Of a DNA stretch of 7,710 nt, positions 5,226-7,710 are shown one piece after another; position 1 is the first letter of the stretch, and every line of letters starts with the position of its first letter. The notes below the pieces were generated by a model. That model was not told the DNA's origin, searched no databases, and saw only the letters and a program-made list of their open reading frames with translations. This DNA comes from MGR-bin208 sp043779285 (GTDB lineage: Bacteria; Bacteroidota; Bacteroidia; Chitinophagales; Chitinophagaceae). The stretch is from the NCBI GenBank assembly GCA_043779285.1, contig JAYWEL010000223.1, positions 1-7,710 of the forward strand, read 5' to 3'. Made by a program: the position numbers and the translations under genes.

Positions 5226-5960
5226 ATGAATCTCATGAATTTTTCTTACAATAAAAAAACGTTGAATGTAGTCATTACTGGCGCATCAAAAGGTATGGGA
5301 AAGGCTATGGCTATCCGGTTTGCAAAGGGCGGACATCATTTATTTCTTTGCGCAAGAGGGGAGATTGCATTGTATAAAACGCTGGAAGAATTGATGAATG
5401 AATTCCCGGACATAATAGTAAAAGCAAAGCCGTTTGATTTAAGTAATGCTGCCGCTGCAAAAGAATTTGCTGCATGGTGTTTGAGTCATGCAGTTCCGGA
5501 TGTACTGATAAACAATGCAGGATCATTTGTGCCCGGAGCTGTGTTTAATGAGGAAGAAGGTTCGTTGGAAAAAATGATTGAAGGCAACCTAAGCAGTGCA
5601 TATCATGTTAGCAGAGGAATACTACCGGCGATGCTGGAGAAAAAAACTGGCCGCATTATTAATATTTGTTCAACAGCTTCATTAAATGCGTATGCCAATG
5701 GTGGTTCATACAGTATTAGCAAAGCGGCCATGTTAAGTTTCAGTAAAAATTTACGGGAAGAAATGAAGCCTTATGGAATACAGGTTACAGCAGTAATGCC
5801 GGGAGCTACTTATACCGATTCATGGGCTGCAAGCGGTATAGAAGAAAATCGTTTTATGCCGGTTGAAGATATTGCTGAAATGATTTATTCAATTACACAA
5901 TTATCTGATCGGACGGTAGTGGAAGAAATTATCATGCGGCCCCAATTAGGTGATATCTAA
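5226..5960 (+). CDS. Short-chain dehydrogenase/reductase (classical SDR), substrate unknown
   Basis: Cytosolic NAD(P)-dependent oxidoreductase with a single Rossmann domain of 244 residues, normal for a classical SDR. The cofactor motif is TGASKGMG (18-25). NNAG (96-99) stabilises the central sheet and Asn121 lies in the expected active-site helix. The catalytic residues are Ser149, Tyr162 and Lys166, the last two in SYSISK. The PG motif after the active site is at 192-193 (AVMPGATYT). Ser21-Lys22 in the glycine loop and Arg44 after the second strand suggest NADPH preference; this is inference. The region after residue 195 that shapes substrate binding is not diagnostic. Met4 (5235) is an alternative start, and the first ten residues are dispensable for the fold. 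The stop is only two bases from that of the convergent response-regulator gene. Confidence 0.9.
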   Translation: MNLMNFSYNKKTLNVVITGASKGMGKAMAIRFAKGGHHLFLCARGEIALYKTLEELMNEFPDIIVKAKPFDLSNAAAAKEFAAWCLSHAVPDVLINNAGSFVPGAVFNEEEGSLEKMIEGNLSSAYHVSRGILPAMLEKKTGRIINICSTASLNAYANGGSYSISKAAMLSFSKNLREEMKPYGIQVTAVMPGATYTDSWAASGIEENRFMPVEDIAEMIYSITQLSDRTVVEEIIMRPQLGDI

Positions 5961-5962
5961 TC

Positions 5963-6670
5963 TTATTCTGAAAATTTATATCCCACAGATCTGATGGAGT
6001 GAAAGTATTTAGGATTGCGGCTATCCGTTTCAAAATATTTTCTGAAGTTAAGAATAAAGTTATCAATCGTTCTGGTTGTAGGATATACATTATAACCCCA
6101 AACGGCCTGTAGTATTTTTTCCCGGGTAACTACATCATTTTTATTTTCAATCAGCAGTTTTAAAAGCATCACTTCTTTTTTACTGAGATTTATTTTTTCT
6201 CCTTTTTTATTGATAGCTATCTGTGCTTTAAAGTCTATGCTGTTTTTCCCGAATGAATAAGAATCACTGACTGTTTCTTTATCCTGAAGTTTCTTGTTTT
6301 TATCAATCAATTTCTGAACTCTTAATAAAAGTTCTTCCAGGTTAAAAGGTTTGGTCAGATAATCATCGGCTCCTTTCCTCAGTCCTGTTACACGGTCTAC
6401 GCTGCTGTTTTTAGCACTTAAGATAAGAATTGGAACTTCGGTGTTCGATAGTCTAATGGTCTCGGTTACGCTGATACCGTCCATTTCCGGCAACATTACA
6501 TCAAGGATAATCAGATCAAAATATTCTGACTGAAATGCTTTCAAAGCTTTTACCCCATCATATGCCGAAGTAACTTCATACCCCTCTAACTCGAGATTGA
6601 GCTTAAGTGCTTCATGCAAATTTTCTTCATCTTCAACCAGCAGGATGGAATATTTAGTTGTTGCTTGCAT
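5963..6670 (-). CDS. OmpR/PhoB-family response regulator
   Basis: Cytosolic DNA-binding transcription factor controlled by phosphorylation, presumably by the kinase encoded immediately upstream. The receiver domain (about 7-121) has the acidic pair Glu13-Asp14, the phospho-acceptor Asp57 in LILDVMLPEMDG, the switch Ser85 in ILSAK and Lys107 in TKPF. A linker of about 15 residues leads to a winged-helix domain (about 137-234). That domain has the LSKKEVMLLKLL block (162-173), VTREKIL (181-187), the recognition helix around TTRTIDNFILNFRKYF (198-213) and the closing wing SVGYKF (228-233). The 235 residues are normal. The start codon lies inside the last codons of the kinase gene (17 bases shared), and no other Met is close enough to serve. 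Target genes cannot be told from this window. Confidence 0.95.
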   Translation of the reverse strand: MQATTKYSILLVEDEENLHEALKLNLELEGYEVTSAYDGVKALKAFQSEYFDLIILDVMLPEMDGISVTETIRLSNTEVPILILSAKNSSVDRVTGLRKGADDYLTKPFNLEELLLRVQKLIDKNKKLQDKETVSDSYSFGKNSIDFKAQIAINKKGEKINLSKKEVMLLKLLIENKNDVVTREKILQAVWGYNVYPTTRTIDNFILNFRKYFETDSRNPKYFHSIRSVGYKFSE

Positions 6671-7664
6671 TTGATTGCGTAAAAGTTATGGCAAATTTAC
6701 TGCCATTGGGTAAATTGTCTGTCACAATAATGTTTGCATGATGCCATAAAGCGATTCGCTGACAAAGATATAGACCTAATCCGGTTCCTTGAGTCTTCCT
6801 GGTAGTTTCACTTCCTATCCGGTAAAATTTTCCAAATATTTTACTCCGTTCATTTTCCGGAATGCCTGATCCTTCATCTATGATTGATAGGATTACTTTA
6901 TTTTTCTCTTCTGCTAAAGTACAGGTTACCGGACTTTCTTTTGCTGAATACTTTAGTGCATTTTCCAATAAATTATTGATCAGCATTTCCAATAAAAATG
7001 AGTCACCGTTAATTTCAAGTTCCTCTTTTATTTCTTCATTAAAAATTCGTTCCGGGTAACGGTTCCTGAAGTCCGTAATCCGGTCTCTTGTCAGATCGGA
7101 AAAATTTAATTCTTCTGAAGAAGGTTTATATCCTTCGGCATCCAATTGTGCAGATACAAGAATATTATTGGTTAAAGTATTCAGGCGGGATGTTTCCTGT
7201 AAAGTCATCCGCAACAATTTATTTCTTTTTTCTGTATCCAGGTCATGTTTCAGTATGGTTTCCAGGTTCAGTTTTGCAACAGAGATTGGTGTTTTCAACT
7301 CATGTGTTACCGCCATCATGAAATTCTGTTGCTGATTATGAAAACGAATCTGGTTCCGTACAGAGCGATATACAAACACCGCACCGAGAATAATCAACAG
7401 TAAAAAGATAGTGCCTTCTCCAATAAATTTTGTGGAGTCTCTTCTTCTTACATTTTGCAAACGATTATATTCCTGTTGATACAGATCGGGATAAACAGTT
7501 TTATCAATCGACGCATCCAGCTGATTGATCCTGAATTCGAGCATCGTTTCACTTTGTTTTTCCAGCGAAACAAACCACCATAATAAAGCGGTTACGATAT
7601 AAGCAAGCAAAACCCAGTAAACGATAATGGCTCTGCGTAATTTTATTTTGGTGGTAACAGACAT
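6654..7664 (-). CDS. Membrane-bound sensor histidine kinase
   Basis: Inner-membrane HisKA/HATPase_c kinase of 336 residues, the likely partner of the response regulator downstream. Transmembrane helix 1 spans about 12-33 and helix 2 about 82-100. They enclose a periplasmic loop of only about 48 residues rich in charged and polar residues and probably helical. No HAMP domain is clear; a short linker (101-113) leads directly to the HisKA helix with the phospho-accepting His121 in VTHELKTP. The ATPase domain (about 225-331) has an N-box NNLLENALKYS (230-240) with Asn231 and Asn235, a G1 box IDEGSGIP (262-269) with Asp263, an F-box IFGKFYRIG (276-284) and a G2 box GTGLGLYL (293-300). All catalytic residues are intact. 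The short loop gives no hint of the stimulus. No promoter is evident in the 46 bases upstream, so the transcript may begin outside the window. Confidence 0.94.
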   Translation of the reverse strand: MSVTTKIKLRRAIIVYWVLLAYIVTALLWWFVSLEKQSETMLEFRINQLDASIDKTVYPDLYQQEYNRLQNVRRRDSTKFIGEGTIFLLLIILGAVFVYRSVRNQIRFHNQQQNFMMAVTHELKTPISVAKLNLETILKHDLDTEKRNKLLRMTLQETSRLNTLTNNILVSAQLDAEGYKPSSEELNFSDLTRDRITDFRNRYPERIFNEEIKEELEINGDSFLLEMLINNLLENALKYSAKESPVTCTLAEEKNKVILSIIDEGSGIPENERSKIFGKFYRIGSETTRKTQGTGLGLYLCQRIALWHHANIIVTDNLPNGSKFAITFTQSNASNN

Positions 7665-7710
7665 GTATAACTTAATCTGTAATTCTTTTAGGTGATTAAT
7701 TTGTTGAAGC

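Noticed and set aside
5311..5526. 71-codon minus-strand frame opposite the SDR gene
   Set aside because: It is antisense to the SDR cofactor-binding region, and its His/Leu/Gln-rich translation looks like a codon shadow.
6862..7321. Plus-strand frames opposite the histidine kinase (6862-7059, 7088-7321)
   Set aside because: They are antisense to conserved kinase boxes, and the Ser-rich or mixed translations have no family features.

Overview
The window looks like ordinary chromosomal sequence from a member of the Bacteroidota, plausibly the Chitinophagaceae/Sphingobacteriia side. That placement is inferred from three things: the AT-rich composition, the lack of Shine-Dalgarno sequences before the starts (A/T-rich leaders instead), and TAnnTTTG boxes of the Bacteroidota sigma-A type in the gaps upstream of plus-strand genes. 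The protein sequences also have a Bacteroidota flavour. Species cannot be named from this sequence alone.

Layout, left to right. A glutathione peroxidase gene (1-417, +) is cut off at its 5' end by the window edge and faces a dusB-type tRNA-dihydrouridine synthase gene (442-1476, -). Divergent from dusB is a plus-strand membrane-lipid cluster: a CPBP/CAAX-type intramembrane metalloprotease (1579-2541), CdsA phosphatidate cytidylyltransferase (2562-3437) and a short-type phosphatidylserine decarboxylase (3506-4162). Then comes a small gene (4233-4409, +) for a 58-residue exported Lys/Cys-rich peptide, with its own near-consensus promoter and a hairpin/T-run terminator. A YjjG-like HAD nucleotidase (4458-5192, -) diverges from a short-chain dehydrogenase/reductase (5226-5960, +). 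The right end holds a minus-strand two-component pair, transcribed sensor kinase first (7664-6654), then the OmpR-type response regulator (6670-5963), with overlapping ends.

How the genes fit together. CdsA makes CDP-diacylglycerol and Psd makes phosphatidylethanolamine from phosphatidylserine. The linking phosphatidylserine synthase is not in the window. The CPBP protease lies 20 bases before cdsA and is probably co-transcribed with it, but its substrate is unknown. Nothing visible links the two-component system, the SDR, the HAD enzyme, dusB and the peroxidase to one pathway.

I see no mobile element, CRISPR array, tRNA, rRNA, phage gene or toxin-antitoxin pair, and no gene-free stretch over 300 bases. 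The least explained item is the 58-residue exported peptide gene with its strong-looking promoter. No clear new multi-gene system is visible.
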